Origin: Lepus europaeus | Lineage: Eukaryota > Chordata > Mammalia > Lagomorpha > Leporidae | Assembly: GCF_033115175.1 (NCBI RefSeq) | Contig: NC_084838.1 | Span: 38,481,468 to 38,545,467, forward strand | DNA: 64,000 nucleotides | Reading direction: 5' to 3' | In this document: in pieces, positions 19,301-34,300 of the stretch | How positions within the stretch are numbered: position 1 is the stretch's first letter | How the letters are laid out: each line of letters starts with the position of its first letter | Notes under the pieces: model-generated | What the model was told of the DNA's origin: nothing | Database searches by the model: none | The model's input: only the letters and a program-made list of their open reading frames with translations | Translations under genes and position numbers: made by a program

Positions 19301-22300
19301 TGTGCACTAGTTCCCAAAAATATGATCTCAAATGTTGGGTTACCCAATTACTGCCTTCCCACACTGGCTGGTAGGATAAATGTTCAGTATCCTGGGAACA
19401 TAGGATAATTTGAAAATCCCTGCTTTAGGGGCCGGCACTGTGGTGCAGCAGGTTAACACCCTAGCCTGAAATGCCGGCATCCCATATGGGCGCCGGTTCG
19501 AGATCCAGCTGCTCCACTTTCGATCCAGCTCTCTGTTGTGGCCTGGGAAAGCAGAAGATGGCCCAAATCCTTGGGCCCCTGCACCCACGTGGGAGACCAG
19601 GAAGAAGCTCCTGGCTCCTGGCTTTGGATCGGCGCAGCTCCGGCTATTGCGGCCAATTGGAGAGTGAACCATCGGATGGAAGACCTCTCTCTGTATCTGT
19701 AACTCTTTCAAGTAAATAAATAAATCTTTAAAAAAAAAAAAAAAAGAAAAGAAAATCCCCTGCCTGCTTTAGAGAAAAAAAAGGAGCTAGAGGCAAGTGC
19801 TGGTGGCAAGAAGGCAGACTGGACTCCTGCACTGGCACTGGCCCACGCGTGCCTGAATCCGGCCACCTGCTCAAGAAGCTGGCGCCGCTCCCAGACGTCT
19901 AGGCCAGACTTGATTGGCTTTGGTGAGGTAAAGCCCAGGACCCAGAACTCCATCCTTCCTTAGCTCTCACTCAGATAGGGGAGAGGATCCATGTGACAGG
20001 GCCCTGGAATGAGTGGGGCACATGATGGGGGAAGGAAATTTTTTGCCGCAGACACATGCTGACTTTCACTCTGTCAGCCCAGGCTGAAGCCCTGGGCCCC
20101 GTCACTAGACCCAGGCACGAAGTCTCCTTCAAAGACTCTTACCCCATCCTTTGATTCGGTCAGCTTGGAGTAGGGGAGTGGACGTAATAAGTTTTAAGGT
20201 TGATTATGCTTAGTCATGAACCTAAGCTCACATATTTATCTGAAGGCAAATTCTAATAATTTTTAATTTCACTTATTTTTAAAGTCACAGACCCATTTCC
20301 TTCTTTCCCATTTTGGTTTATACACAGGTGTTTTGTGGAAATTTAAAGAAAGCAAAAGAGCAGCCTGATTGTAGTTCTAATGGACTCAGCAGGAGAGAGA
20401 GTTGTTTGTGGGCAGCATGAGTGGGAGAGAAAGGCAAGGCAGGCCAGCTTGTAAACCCACTAGTCCCTTTTTAGTTCATATGAAGGGTTAAAACCGAATC
20501 GATTTCAACTAGAGCATGCTTCTACTGGAAAATGAATAAAGATTTAATGACTTCTGTCACGGCATCACTATGACAACGGAAGCCTGAATGTCAGCTTTAC
20601 TCCTCTGCAGCTAGCCCAGAGACTAGAGAGCTCATCAAGGTTATGGGCCCAGAACAGAGAAAGTAAGACACCAAACAAGAGCGACTGCTACCTGCTTGTT
20701 CTTTGTCCAGCAGAAGGGGAACCCAAGAGCAGCAATCCTCAGCCAAGACAGAAAGAGGCTCAGGGGAGCTTGGGAGAGAGGAACGAAGTGAAAAGCCAGC
20801 CCACAGGACAAGCTCTGGAGGCATAAGGATAGCACAGAACCTCATTCCACAAATGGCCCCAAAGGAGGCATGGGAAAAAAATGCCACCACTGACAATCAT
20901 CAAGTCCCTAAACTTTTCCATGCCTTGAAAGAGCTGAAAAGTCTCAGTACAAAAGGTACCCTAAGAGACCAGTGCTATGGCACAGTAGGTTGAGCTGGGG
21001 CTAGTAATGCCAGCATCCCCTATCAGATCGCTAGTTCAAGTCCCAGCTGCTTTGCTTCTGATCCAGCTTCCTGCTAATGTGCCCGGGAGGCAGCAGAAAA
21101 TGGTCCAATTACCCATGTTGGAGACCTGGCTAGAGTTCCTGGCTCTTGACCTCAGCCTGGCCAAGAATGAGCTGTTGCAGCCATTTGGGGAGTGAACCAG
21201 CAGATGAAGATTTCTGTCCCTCTCTGTTGTTCTACCTTCCAAATAAACAACTTTTAAAAAAGGAGAGAGGGGGCTTAATAGGGGGGAATGTTTCTCACAC
21301 AATTTGGAAAGGAATACGTTCTGGGATTGTTCGTGGTAGGTACAGTCAGCCCTGCATATCCACAAACCCCAGAAAAAAGAACTGCATCTGTATTAACTAG
21401 ATACACTTCTTTCTTGTCATTATTCCCGAAATAATACAGGTACAGTTTAACACTTACTGACAGTGCGTCTGGCACTACAGGTACTGTAAAGGTGACTTCA
21501 AGGAAGATGTGCACAGGCTGTATGAGAACACCAGGCCATTTTATACAAGGGACTGGAGTACCAGCAGATTTTGGTGTCCACAAGGGTCCTGGAGCCAAGC
21601 CCCGGATACTGAGGGACAACTGTGAACTCAGTCAAGTGCAGGGGCCAGTCACTATTCTGACTGATTCCTATGCAAAGGGAACTCTTTTCCACGGGCCCTC
21701 ACTAATTCAGTTCTTGTGCAGTTGCACTGAGGCCCCAACTGGGGATGAATGGAGATGCAGCCTGGACGCTGACAACAGAGCACAGGCCCTGCGGGCCAAG
21801 GACCTGGTACAGATGTGCTCTAATGCTTGGGTGACCACTGGGCAGGGCATCTGAAGGCAGGAAGCCTGGCGACACACTCACAATGAACTGGAGGCCCTCT
21901 CTACCCACGCTCTGCCTTTCTGCCATTCTCTGTAGTCCCTGTAACACCAGCTGCTGCACAATCATCCAGGGAGGATGACGCGTGCTAGAAATGAAAACCC
22001 TGCTTTGTTTTCTTTTTTTTTTTTTAATTTTTTTTTTTTAAATTTATTTATTTGAGAGGTAGAGAGACAGAGAGAAAGGTCTTCCTTCTGTTGTTTCACT
22101 CCCCAAATGGCCACAATGGCTGGAGCTGCGCCGATCCGAAGCCAGGAGCCAGGAGCTTCTTCCTGGTCTCCCATGTGGGTGCAGAGGCCCAAGGACTTGG
22201 GCCATCTTCTACTGCTTTCCCAGGCCACAGCAGAGAGCTGGATCCGAAGAGGAGCAGCCGGGTCTCGAACCAGCGCCCATATGGGATGCCAGCGTCGCAG

Positions 22301-25300
22301 GCAGAGGATTAACCCACTGTACCACGGCGTCGGCCCCCCTTGCTTTGTTTTCTAAACATATTCACTATTTGCAGACAAACCAGAAAGAAGGAATCCCTTT
22401 ATACACATAAATGGGAGCCAGTCCTTTAGACTCTAAAATTCAGAGTCAAATATGAATGGCAGAGTAGTCAGCTCTATCAAAATGTCTAGGGGAGAGTGAC
22501 ACCATTGGAAAGAGTTCCCCAAAGTGACTCTAAAAAGGTTCCCACCTCTATCCACTGAGGAAATCACTGGAATAGAGGGGAAAACCATCCCTTCTGTTCT
22601 GGGACCCCAGGCCACTAGCTTTCTGCCCTCAGGACCAGCCCTGTACGGCAAGCTCTCCACAAAGCAAGCGGCCTGGCTTCTGAAGAGTCCACATTCCCAA
22701 TGAGGGGGATTGAGCCCCTTCTCTTCTCTGGAACTTGAGCTCCAACTGGGAGCTCCAACCCACCACTCTGCAATTCCAAGTAAAGAAAGCTACCGCAGCC
22801 CTAACGCCATGCCCAGAAGGAGGCGACCTTTAAGACCGAGTGCCTAACGACAAAGCAATTACTCTCTCCCAGGACAACTGATTCTGTATTCAGAGAGGCA
22901 CCTTTTCCCCATAAAAATTCAGCAAAACTGGCTTGAAACAACTCAGCAATAGGAAGCCTGTTCCCTACATATTCAATATTTTAAGCTTAAAAATCTGTCG
23001 AACTGCTGGCACCTCAGGACCCTGTACAGGCAGTCAGTGCGGCACTGCCAAGTACCACCAGAAAGGTTCAAGTACTGAGGTGGCTTGCTCCAGAGCTGTC
23101 ACAGGGCCCCACACGGCACCTGCTCATCTTTCTTCACAGACCTGATTCCCACCAGGGGGAACATTCCTGACCAAACAGAGGACACAGACGCCTGGGGAAG
23201 TCAGCACTCATATTGACCACAGGCCTAACAAGAGCCCGTGTGGCTGATGGGCACCGTTACCATTGGCAACTCAACCCCTAGACTGGAGGAGTCCCCAACA
23301 TGTCTGCCACAGAACTTCAGAGGCACCTGACGGGAGAGGAAGGTGACTAGGCCAGGCTTGGCACCTGAGGCGGGGTGGGGTAGCAAATAGAATCAAGGAC
23401 CAAAGGGACAAAACGGGGAAGGTTTGCTCTATGTTAAGAAAGGTCCATCTGTGCTGTCACAGTGGTCCCGCGATGGCGCTGGGTGACAGGCAGAATGGCT
23501 GGCTTCCTCTTTCCCAGCAGATTTCCATCTAATAGGGCTGACAAAGACAAAGGCACTTAACTCAGCTCCCTGGCTGCCTCCGAGTACAGGAAGCTAAAGG
23601 TCTATCCCACAAACTGAAAATCCCTCCAGACCCAGTGTAGTCTGTTTTTACCAGCTGAGTGGAGCAACTACCATTCAGTGAAAGCTGGGCTCTGAACCAA
23701 CAGAGGAAAGAGAGCCGACCTGCCTCCTGCAAGGGAAGCTGTTTTGCCTACGCTTCTCTAAGCTACTCCCAAGAAGCGAAGAGCACTAAAGCCGCAGCTG
23801 CGAGTGGTGAATGTTCTCACAACTCCTCAGCCTTCACAAAGTGAATAAAACATGCTCTGAAAATAGCATTTTTTAAGAAGTCAGTTCAAGATTTTCTTAG
23901 GCACAGAGAAGTACCCAGAGAACCCATAATTCTGAAGACACTGTGTTGGAACATCCTTGGCTACCTAATTATAAAGCACAGTTCCCTGCTAATGGACCCC
24001 TTCATGAAGCAGCTCTCAGGGGCCAGGGCAGTACTTAGGAGATGCAATTCGACCAAGTGTGCAATCACCTCCAAGTAATGAGATCTGGGTATATTCTTGA
24101 AACCAGACTTTCATTTCAGAACTCCATTTCTGACACGTGGACTTGATCCATATTCATGAAATAACTTCTTTCGCTGATTCACTCCGTTACAAGCGACACA
24201 TATAACCAAACAATTGGAGTGGTTAGAAAACAGACTGAGTTACACTCGCAAGACTCGAGATGTGTGGTCTCTGTGTTTTAAAAATTTTCTTAAAAACCTG
24301 CCAAGCCATTTTCAAACTAAAGGAGGCAGCAGCCACGAACCTGGACTAGATGCTGGAAAATGGACTTGATCAGTCTTGGAAAACATGCTAGAGTCCCCAT
24401 GAACTGACCTGTTGTTCGCTTTTGTTTTCTGTAGCTGCTCGTCCTGTCTCGCATACCACTCTTCTAGCTCTTTTATTGCTTTTTCTTTCCACTCTGCTTC
24501 TTGCTTCCGAGAATTGGCATCTTTGAAGGGAAAGAAAAGAAAGATAACACAAATGAGGCAAGTTAAAAAAAAAAAAAAGGTAAAAAAAAAGTTCTTGTAA
24601 CTGCCATTTTTTTAAATAGTGAATTTTCATTTTATTATTTATTTGAAAGGCAGAGAGTCAAGAGGCAGAGAGAGATACCTCTCATTTTCCAGCTTATTCC
24701 CCCAAATCTGGCAACAGCCAAAGCCAGGAGCCAGGAACTCAATTCAGATCTCCCACATGGGTGGCAGGGAGCCGTCACCTGCTGCCTCCCAGGACACATG
24801 TTAGTAGGAAGCTGGGAACAGGAGCAGGGCCAGAACTCGAATCCAGGCACTCTCATAAGGGATGCAGGAGGCCCAAGCAGCTTCTTAAATGCTGTGCAAA
24901 ATGCACATCCCCCAAAAACACAAATTTAAGTGGTTTTCATCAATGGCTCAATCACTTAGGTTCCTGTCACCCATGTGGGAGATCCAGCTGGAGTTCTGAG
25001 CTTCCGGCTTTGGCCTGGCCCAGCCCTGGCTGTTGCAGGTTTGGGGAGTAAACCAGCAGATAGATCTGTCTCGGTCCTTCTGCCTATCAAACGAAATGAA
25101 AATAAACTTCAGAAAGCTTAAGTTCATTTCATCAGTTTATTTTGGTCTTACTGAATTTACAATGAGTGCAAGGACACATGCATGTGTGTCGGGGGAGAAC
25201 GGTGGTGAGGGGAAAACGAAACTTATTTTCCCTCTTCTTACAACCAATTCTTGATCATAGGTGTCTTACATTTGGTCTTTCACTACGTCTCATCCTGGTC

Positions 25301-28300
25301 TACCTTAGGGCAACACTATGTCCACTGTTCATGGACCAACTAAGTTTAACTGGAATTGTTTTTGCAGGGACAGGAGGAAGAGTAAAAATACTGACTTTTA
25401 ATTTAAAATAAAATTTTAAAAAGGCCTGTAAGGACATCACATAGGGAAAAAGCAATTGTAGAATTTTTTTTTTAAATTTGAAGTAAAGTTTAGTGAAAGA
25501 TGAAAGTTGATTCTTTAATAATGCCACCAGCTCTAGTTCAGGGTGGAGTATTCACATTAGATCATCTTTTAGTTCTTCTCACAAAACAAAGTTTGTCCAA
25601 ATCCCAGGCCTGACAAGTAATGGTATCGTAAGACACAAGGTGGCACCCTTGTGACTAACAAGCAGAAGCAGTAACTATTAGGAAAACCAGACCAGAAGGA
25701 GAAGGGAATATAGAACAAAACATCTGTTCCTACTTAGACGAAGAGTTATGTTTGTGGCAGAGCCAGGAAAGAGCTACAGAACAAACTCCAATGCAGTGGG
25801 TAGGGATGGAGGATCATTATTAAAAAATCAATCAAGAGGTTCTAGAAATGAGGCAGAAAATGTACACCTAAGGGTTTGCCAGACTGGATTCTCAAACTTG
25901 GAGTTTCCAAGGGCTAAATATGCCTTTTCCTAAGATATTTGGCGTAAGAGACCAGTACAGAGTAGGAGATAAAGAAATACATGCCAGAGCTACTGGTGTA
26001 GCTAATCGAGGTTATCCCAATACTTCACTTTAAACATGTTTTTAAGGACACCCTTTGGGGCTGGCACTGTGGCATAGTAGACTAAGCCTCTGCCTGTGGC
26101 ACCAGCATCCCATATAGGTGTCAATTCATATTCCAGCCATTCCTCTTCCTATCTAGCTCTCTGCCTGGGAAAGCAATGGAAGATGCCCCAAGTCCTTGGG
26201 CTCCTGCACCCTCATGGGAGATCTGGAAGAAGCTCCAGGCTGCTGACTCTGGATTGGCCCAGCCCCAGCTGTTGGCAGCCATTTGGGGAGTGAACTAGTG
26301 GATAGAAGCTCGTTTGCTCTCTTTGTAACTCTACCTCTCAAATAAATACATAAAATCTTAAAAAAATAAGGACACCCTTTCTAGGAGGTGTTTTTATAGA
26401 CATCTCATTCATTCTTTATAAGGATCCCAAGAAGGTAAATCCTAATTCCATTTTCAGCAGGGAGAAGAACCAAAGCTCAGAAAGTCCGAGTCAGCTTCCT
26501 AGAGGTAAGAGTATGACAGAGCCAAAAGCCAAACCCAGGTCTGATTATGATACTGATGCTTCACTTAACTTCATTATGCTGCTACCAGAGGGAGGGACAG
26601 AAAGGGAAGCCTAGAATAATCACAAGACGGGACCTGAAGGTGACCACCAGTGACCAGTTTCCAAAGTGCAGAGAAGGAGCCCGGCCTGTTATCAGTGTCT
26701 TTGAGAAGGAGCAGGAAGCAGTGGTGGTTTCAAGTAGCTACTCAGAGGAAGACATGAAGCACTTCTGGGCATTTTTAGGGTCTTTGCAAGCAACGTGGGT
26801 AACCTGGAGAAGGCTATGTCTGTAACTACGAGAAACAGCCTAATAACAGCTAGAAACTCCCATAAGGTTTCAGATTATAAAGAAACTTCACTTTGCTATC
26901 CAGATTATCAGAAAGTGACCTATCATTCAGAAGGTGGATGATTTTCTACCTACTTCCCACTGATGACTCTACAGTAAACACAGGAAACTTCTGCTAAGCG
27001 TCTGTCCTCAGCATTAAGAGTGTGTATGCGTGTGTGGGGGTGGAATGGGGTATGCAATGATGCAACGAGATGCCATGTGCTGCCCGCGTCATTATGTGGG
27101 TAAAGAACTGAAAAATATCAAATTTAAAGTGTAAGATGCCTTTTTAATAATGGTAAAATTATTTCTAAAGAAAACTACTATATGGTTGGAGATTTTTTTT
27201 CAATTCTGTTGATCATTTAAAAATTGCATATTAGGACCAAAATATTACAAAAATTTATCTCTGAAAAACTCTAGATAAAAACTGTGACCATCTGGACAGA
27301 TTGTAACTACTGCATAAAACAATACATTTCGATCTCCTTCTGGCTTGTACAGATTCAGGAAGTACTACTGGCAATAAGAATGTATACTTCCTCAGTGCTT
27401 AGCTTGATGGGACAAAGAGCCAAGCCTGAATGCAAGCTCTTTGTGTCTAGGAAGGAGAAAGAGTCCCCTTAGAGAGCAAGACACGGTGTCAGGCACCTGC
27501 TTCTCCGGATCCCCTCATTGACTACAGAGGAAAACATGGCGTGAGAACACAGCCAATAGCTAAGCTGACAACCACTGACACTGGTTGTGTTTTCAGTATG
27601 TTGTGATTTCTCACAGTTCTTACAGAGAAAAAAGGTGAAACTGAAGAAACCTCTTATTTATGGCCCAGTTGATTCAACTCAACTGGAATGCAAGGCAAAT
27701 GTCCCAAATCCCTCAAAAGGGCAACTTGAGTTAAAGAAACAACACCTTCATGGAGTATTTCCAAAGTGTCCAACCTGATAACCAAAAAAGAAAATGAAAT
27801 TTTCGCAGACACTGAGGAGGGCTCTCTATGCAGGGCAACTCTGCTCAATTTCAAGGAAAGAGAAAACATAAGGTTGGGTTCTACAACGTGCAAAATATTC
27901 TAGCAGTACTAACAAGCCTGCACAAGACAGATGCACAAAGAACAAGCAAAGACCAAGGCTGCTAGCACCATGAAGACCGATTTCACCTTTCAAAGGCTGC
28001 ATTATCCAAAAAACTAGCTGACAGTCACATATAGCTACAGCTACTTACATTTATTAGTGAGAAAACTCAGTCTCTCAGTCATACTTGCCATATTCTAAGT
28101 ATTTTTTTTTTTTTAATGTTTATTTTCATCTACTTGAAAGGCAGAGAGAGAGAGTGAGAAAGAGGTGTCTTCTACCCTTTGATTCATTCCCCAAATACTC
28201 AAAACAGCCAGGGCTGGGCTAGGCCAAAGCCAGGAGACTAGAACTCTATCTGGGTCTTGTACACGGTGACAGGGATCCAATCACTTGAATCTTCATCTGC

Positions 28301-31300
28301 TGACTCCCAGAATGCATCAGCAGGAAGCTGGACCGGCAGCACAGGAGCCAAGACTAGACGTGGCACTCCAACAAGGGATGTGGGATGTGTGGGAGCTTAA
28401 CCTGCTGCGCTACAATGATTGCCCACATTCTAAGTATTTAACAGCTACAAGTGGCTAGTGGTTATCAGACTGCACAGTGCAGATATAGAGTATTTCCGTC
28501 ATCAAAGAATACCATGGAATACTGCAACAAAGTACAAGTACACTTTATTTTGAAAGCCGTATAAATTGGACTGGAAAGAGAAATAATTTTGAACTGACTA
28601 TGCTATCTGGGGCAACTCCCTTCCTGTCTGGGTGTGAGTTACCCCATCTGAAACATAAGGAGTCATGTTTTCACTAGTTCAATAGTTCTCCAGAGGGGAT
28701 CGTACTCCTGACATGTGGTTACAAGGGAGAATGTCTAGGAGATACATAATGAGACTTTTAGACATGAAGTATGTGATGTCCGCACCTTAAAGTAGACAAG
28801 CCACAAAAAGTATATGTGAGTATATGGATAACACATATACATAGATCCATGCCCCATCTATATATAAAGGTAACTCAGTATGTCAAATGTTAATTATTGA
28901 CTAGAATAGTTGAAAGAAGAGAACAAACATGTGTGAACTCTGTTCTATGTCTGGAATTTGAGAAAGACACTGTGGACTACATCCTCACACTCTGCCTTCT
29001 CTCTCCAACCTACCATATAGACAGACACCAAATGTCTCCTGATTCTGAACCCACAGGTGAAACCCCACTTACCAGAGGCCAGGCTGGCTGGTTGTGTATA
29101 CCACATGTGTTCAAAAAGCAATATGGCTAAAGGGAATAGATATGGACTTGGAAGCAAGGCAGACTTCAGCTGAAATTCTGACTCTTCCACTTCTCAGCTA
29201 AGTGATTCAAATACTTACTCTATCTATCATCCCCACATCCCTAAACCCAGAAGAGTGCAAACAAGTTATTTTACAGGAGCATTAGGGTAAGAAAAATCTA
29301 ACATACCCCACATTTTCCTTATCAGCTGTCAAATGTTAAATGAACTGTCAAAAGTTTCTTGTGTGGAAATACCTTCAAGTTTACAACACTTTCATAAACA
29401 CCACCTCAGACCATCCTAGAGCAACACTGGTCTTCCTTCAAGGGTAACAACACAAACTCTGAAGGTTCAAGCAACCACATACCTGCAGCTGCTCAGGCTG
29501 AGTCCTGAACCCAGTCCTTCCCTCCAAGTCCAGAACCCTTTTCCTTAGCATCACTCTGCTCTGCCTGTGAGAGGAGAGACCACACTTGGTCGCTCTCTGG
29601 CCAACCCTTTTTCTTAGGCAACCGCCTATGACTAAGCATCTCCATGTAGGTGGCCTTGTGATCTCTAGGCTGAGAAACTTTGCCTCCCAAATTCCAGACA
29701 AAGATACTATGGCTAATTCAAGCCAAAAAGGGTGAAAACATCAGGAGTCTAGGGCAAGTACTCTACTGAGGATAGATGTCCAGACAGATTCCTTACCCAG
29801 GGCTTCCAAGCGTTCTTTTTGCTCTTCTCTCCATTTCCGGATACTTTCAGGTTCTGACTGCAATCGATCCACTTGTGAAATAGCTGCATAACCGTCTGTA
29901 GGACCATTACTTTCCTGAACACAAAACAAGATCATGCTGTCAGTACCAAACACTCCTTCCCAAAATGCACTTCCTATGAGTTAGAACTGCAGGTTACATA
30001 CAGCACTGGGGACTTCTGTAAAACAGCACAGCAACAAGAAAACCGAATGTGCTGACAGGCAGCTTTCAACACCACTGCACTAAATCCTGACGAGCCCACG
30101 AGGGAAGCAGAGTAGCTATCACACCTGCTGATAAATGGGCGACATGTGGGACATACCAATTTGGGGGTGGGGTGGGTAATGGACTCATTAGGAAACAGCA
30201 TTCTGCTTCCTCACTTGACAGGTTGTGTGTATCTTCAAAGTAACAAAGGTAAGTACATGGCAAAGCAAGGCCTGGAACTGAAGACTTCTAAATGTTGTTA
30301 TTCCACATAGGAAAAAAAGGTTAATTTATATTACCTAATCAAAATACAGTGAATTCTAGGAGAGAGTTTATAATATAGTTACTACAGTCATAGCAGGGAG
30401 AGAAGAAAAAGGCAGGCAAACCTGAGTCTGGGAGGCACAGGGAGAGTGTCTTCACAGCGCTAAGATCTGAGTGCTAATAAACATTCCTCTGGGCTTGACC
30501 CGGGGCTCTTCTCTTGATCTACAGATGTTTCTGGATTCTATGCACACCTTCTTTCCCCTTTCCATTACTCTGGCTGGTGTTCTCATTCCCTTTCATTGAC
30601 TCACTATGCTAAGTCACTGTCTCCAGTCAATCCCCAATGTGGGCTCCCAAGCTGTCTTCTTTTTTATTTATTTATTTATTTTTTTAAAATTTTTGACAGG
30701 CAGAGTGGACAGTGAGAGAGACAGAGAGAAAGGTCTTCCTTTGCCATTAGTTCACCCTCCAATGGCCGCCATGGCCGGCGCGCTGATCCGAAGGCAGGAG
30801 CCAGGTGCTTCTCCTGGTCTCCCATGGGGTGCAGGGCCCAAGCACTTGGGCCATCCTCCACTGCCTTCCCAGGCCATAGCAGAGGGCTGGCCTGGAAGAG
30901 GGGCAACCGGGACAGAATCCGGCACCCCGACCGGGACTAGAACCTGGTGTGCCAGCGCCGCTAGGTGGAGGATTAGCCTGTTGAGCCACGGCGCCGGCCC
31001 AAGCTGTCTTCTTAAAACACAAAGCCCATTATTTTAAAGACTTAAGGTCTTGAAGCATAAAATAAAGATCTCTGAAGTCTTATAATCAGACTGTTATCAA
31101 AGACAGAAAGAGATCTACTTAAAGCATTAATAACTAACTTCTTACAGTGCTTCATACTCAGGCCAGGTGAGGAACACTCTAAAAGAGTGCCCTGTCAACA
31201 CCACTTCAACTCCTTCCTCTCTGGTAGGTAATATTCCAGCTGCTAATATACCCAGGAAAGTCAAGGGACTGGGGTCTTGTTCGGGTTGGTCAATTCAAAT

Positions 31301-34300
31301 CACAGGAATGGAAGACTCTCAAACACTCTCATTCAACATGATCAGAGTACTCTGTACCTGGTAGTATTCGCCATTCATCACTCCATCAACAGCCTCTGTA
31401 AGACAAGATTTCAGTCTGTCAATCACAGATAGTCAAATACGAGGCCAAACAGAGTTACACAGTGGAATACAGTATTGTATACTGTATGTTCTGTAAGCTA
31501 CTAAATGCTGTCCCTGTGGTAGATTCTAAATATTAAGGACTAAACAACTTCCTACTTAATGAAATCCAGATGTGCTAATACACAAATGAAAAAAGACTTC
31601 ACCAAAATGCAGACAAATCTGTTGACTTCCAAGTCCAAAATCAGATTCTGCTTTCTGGCTTAGAGGGATGACAAATGGAAGCTTGACAAAAGAGTCTCAG
31701 ACAGCAGCAATGTTTCTCTAGCAGAGTTCTGGAGAAGACAGAGGCTAAGTAGAACCTGCAATCATCCAGTGATTTGTCTTCAAATCAAGAAGCTTTCTTG
31801 GGGGTCACGACTCCCCATCCTGGGGCTGGAACAGATTTGGCAGCCAAGGATCTATTTCTCAAAGGTCTACGAGAGCCAGTGCTGGGCCAAAACAAAGCTG
31901 GGAGCCAAGAACTCAATCCAGGCCTTCCACAGAGGTGGCGGGGATGTAATTAATTCCTCAAGAAGCTACCACCACCACCTCCCAACATGCCTATCAGCAG
32001 AACGCTGGCACTCAAACCCATGTACTCCCAAATGGGACGTGGGTCTTAACCACCGCATCCAATGCCCACCTGCTTTTCCTTCTCACGGGCAAAGATTTCA
32101 TCAAACCACTCCTCTGGCTTTCTTGGTTCCTAACCAATTAAACCCAAGTTGAAGCACCTATTTCCAAATCAACCCTAATGCTTGCATTTTATACATTTTA
32201 AAAATTTATTTTCGTGCTTCTCCCAATTTCTTTCTCCTTGGCTTTAGAATACTGAAAACTTATTGATCATTCCCACTCCCCTTCGGCCACGTACATGTTC
32301 CATGATACTGAAACACATACTGTTTTTTTTGTTTTTTTTTTTTTAAAGAAAAGTGCCATGTAATTCCATCACTCAGATCTTGGTTTCTTTATCTAATACA
32401 TACACAACAAAATTTCTTTCAGCAAAATTAGACTCCTCCAACATATGTTTTTTAGTAATATGTTCATCTATATCATTAAATTTTCAACTTTTCTAGTGTG
32501 GAAAAACATCTACTAAGTATTGCTTCCAGTGTGTCAGAGTGTTCAACACATTATGTACATCATTAAATTTTAATCCTGATAACAAACCTGCATGTGTCAG
32601 CACTTCACAAACGAGCTCAGGATATGGGCAGGGTTCCTCGAGAGAGGTAAATAGATATTCTTGAAGGGGCAGCTAAGTAATGACAGTATTTTCTAAGGCT
32701 GTTTACTATGCTTAAGATAATTTAAAAAATATGAGATAAAACCAGCCTTTGGCCGGCGCTGTGGTTTAACAGGCTAATCCTCCACCTTGCGGCGCCGGCA
32801 CACTGGGTTCTAGTCCCAGTTGGGGCGCTGGATTCTATCCTGGTTGCCCCTCTTCCAGGCCAGCTCTCTGCTATGGCCCGGGAAGGCAGTGGAGGATGGC
32901 ACAAGTGCTTGGGCCCTGCACCCGCATGGGAGACCAGGAAAAGCACCTGGCTCCTAGCTTCGGATCAGCACGATGCTCTGGCCGCAGCGGCCACTGGAGG
33001 GTGAACCAACGGCAAAAAGGAAGACCTTTCTCTCTGTCTCTCTCACTATCCACTCTGTCAAAAAAAAAAAAAAAAAAAAAAAAGCCTTTAAAAGGAGTGC
33101 TATCCCGAGAATGTCAGAGGACAGACCCATCTGTTAATTTGATACATGAGGGGCCGGTGCAGTAGGTTAATCCTCTGCCTGTGGTGCCCGCATCCCATAT
33201 GGGCTCTGGTTCTAGTCCTGGCTGCTCCTCTTCCAGTCCAGCTCTCTGCTGTGGCCTGGGAAAGCAGTAGAAGATGGCCCAAGTCCTTGGGCCCCTACAC
33301 CCACGTGGGAGACCAGGAGGAAGCTCCTGGCTCCTGATCGGCGCAACTCTGGCCGTTGCGGCCATTTGGGGGGTGAACCAATGGAAGGAAGAGTTTTCTC
33401 TCTGTCTGTCTCTCTCTCTCTCTAACTCTACCTCTCAAATAAATAAATAAAATCTTTAAAAAATGTAAAAAAAAACTTGATACATGAGTATAGACCAAGA
33501 GATCTAAGCACTTGCCAACCCACCAGCTTGATCTGTTTTGAATGCTGGCTTGTACATTTATTATTTCAATGTATTTTCATACTTAATTTCCCTATTTCAC
33601 TACTATGGTTTATGGCAGTACAAAAAGGTGTCTTCTTCTTGTCATTGGCCTTTAACTATTTTAAGCTATTTGTGTGGCACCTACCCATATGTTTTGCTGA
33701 ACATTCTATCAAGTTTTAGAAATACAAAGCTTACCAAACAACAAACAAAAATACCTGTGCGGGCACATCCAACTGTTCCTATGTAATAAGTTCCTTGATG
33801 CAGAATTGCTGGGTCACCAGATATTCTAACGACTTGGAAAGCACCAACCACTTCCCGTTTGCCAGCTGGTTCACACTACCTCCAGCAGCACATGAGTGCT
33901 CTCCATTTCTCAGACCTTCAACTTGACTAAACTATGCTTTACCTTGTGTTTAACTTTTTGTTACCTTAATAGTGTGGCGCGAAACCTCTTGGTGAGTTTG
34001 CTGTACCCATTTTATTTCCTGTGGGGTAATCACATATCTGGCACTTGATTTTCGTGTTTCCTGAACTGGGTTTTTTATCTATTTTCTGCCATCTCAAAGT
34101 GTTCTCTCTATATTCACAGTCTTCTCATACTGCAAAATCCCCCCCCTATTTGTCCTTTAATTTGGCTTACGGTATTTGACACCAAGAATTACTTCGCTTG
34201 TATGTAGATACCACTGATTTTTCCTTGATCATTTCTGCAACTGCTTTTATCCTTGAAGGCTTTTCCTACTACAAGAAAAATAAATACAATGGGGCCGGCG

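Noticed and set aside
30606-31037. 143-codon frame on the plus strand
   Set aside because: It is translation of an antisense CSINE, like many 60-140 codon frames in this window.
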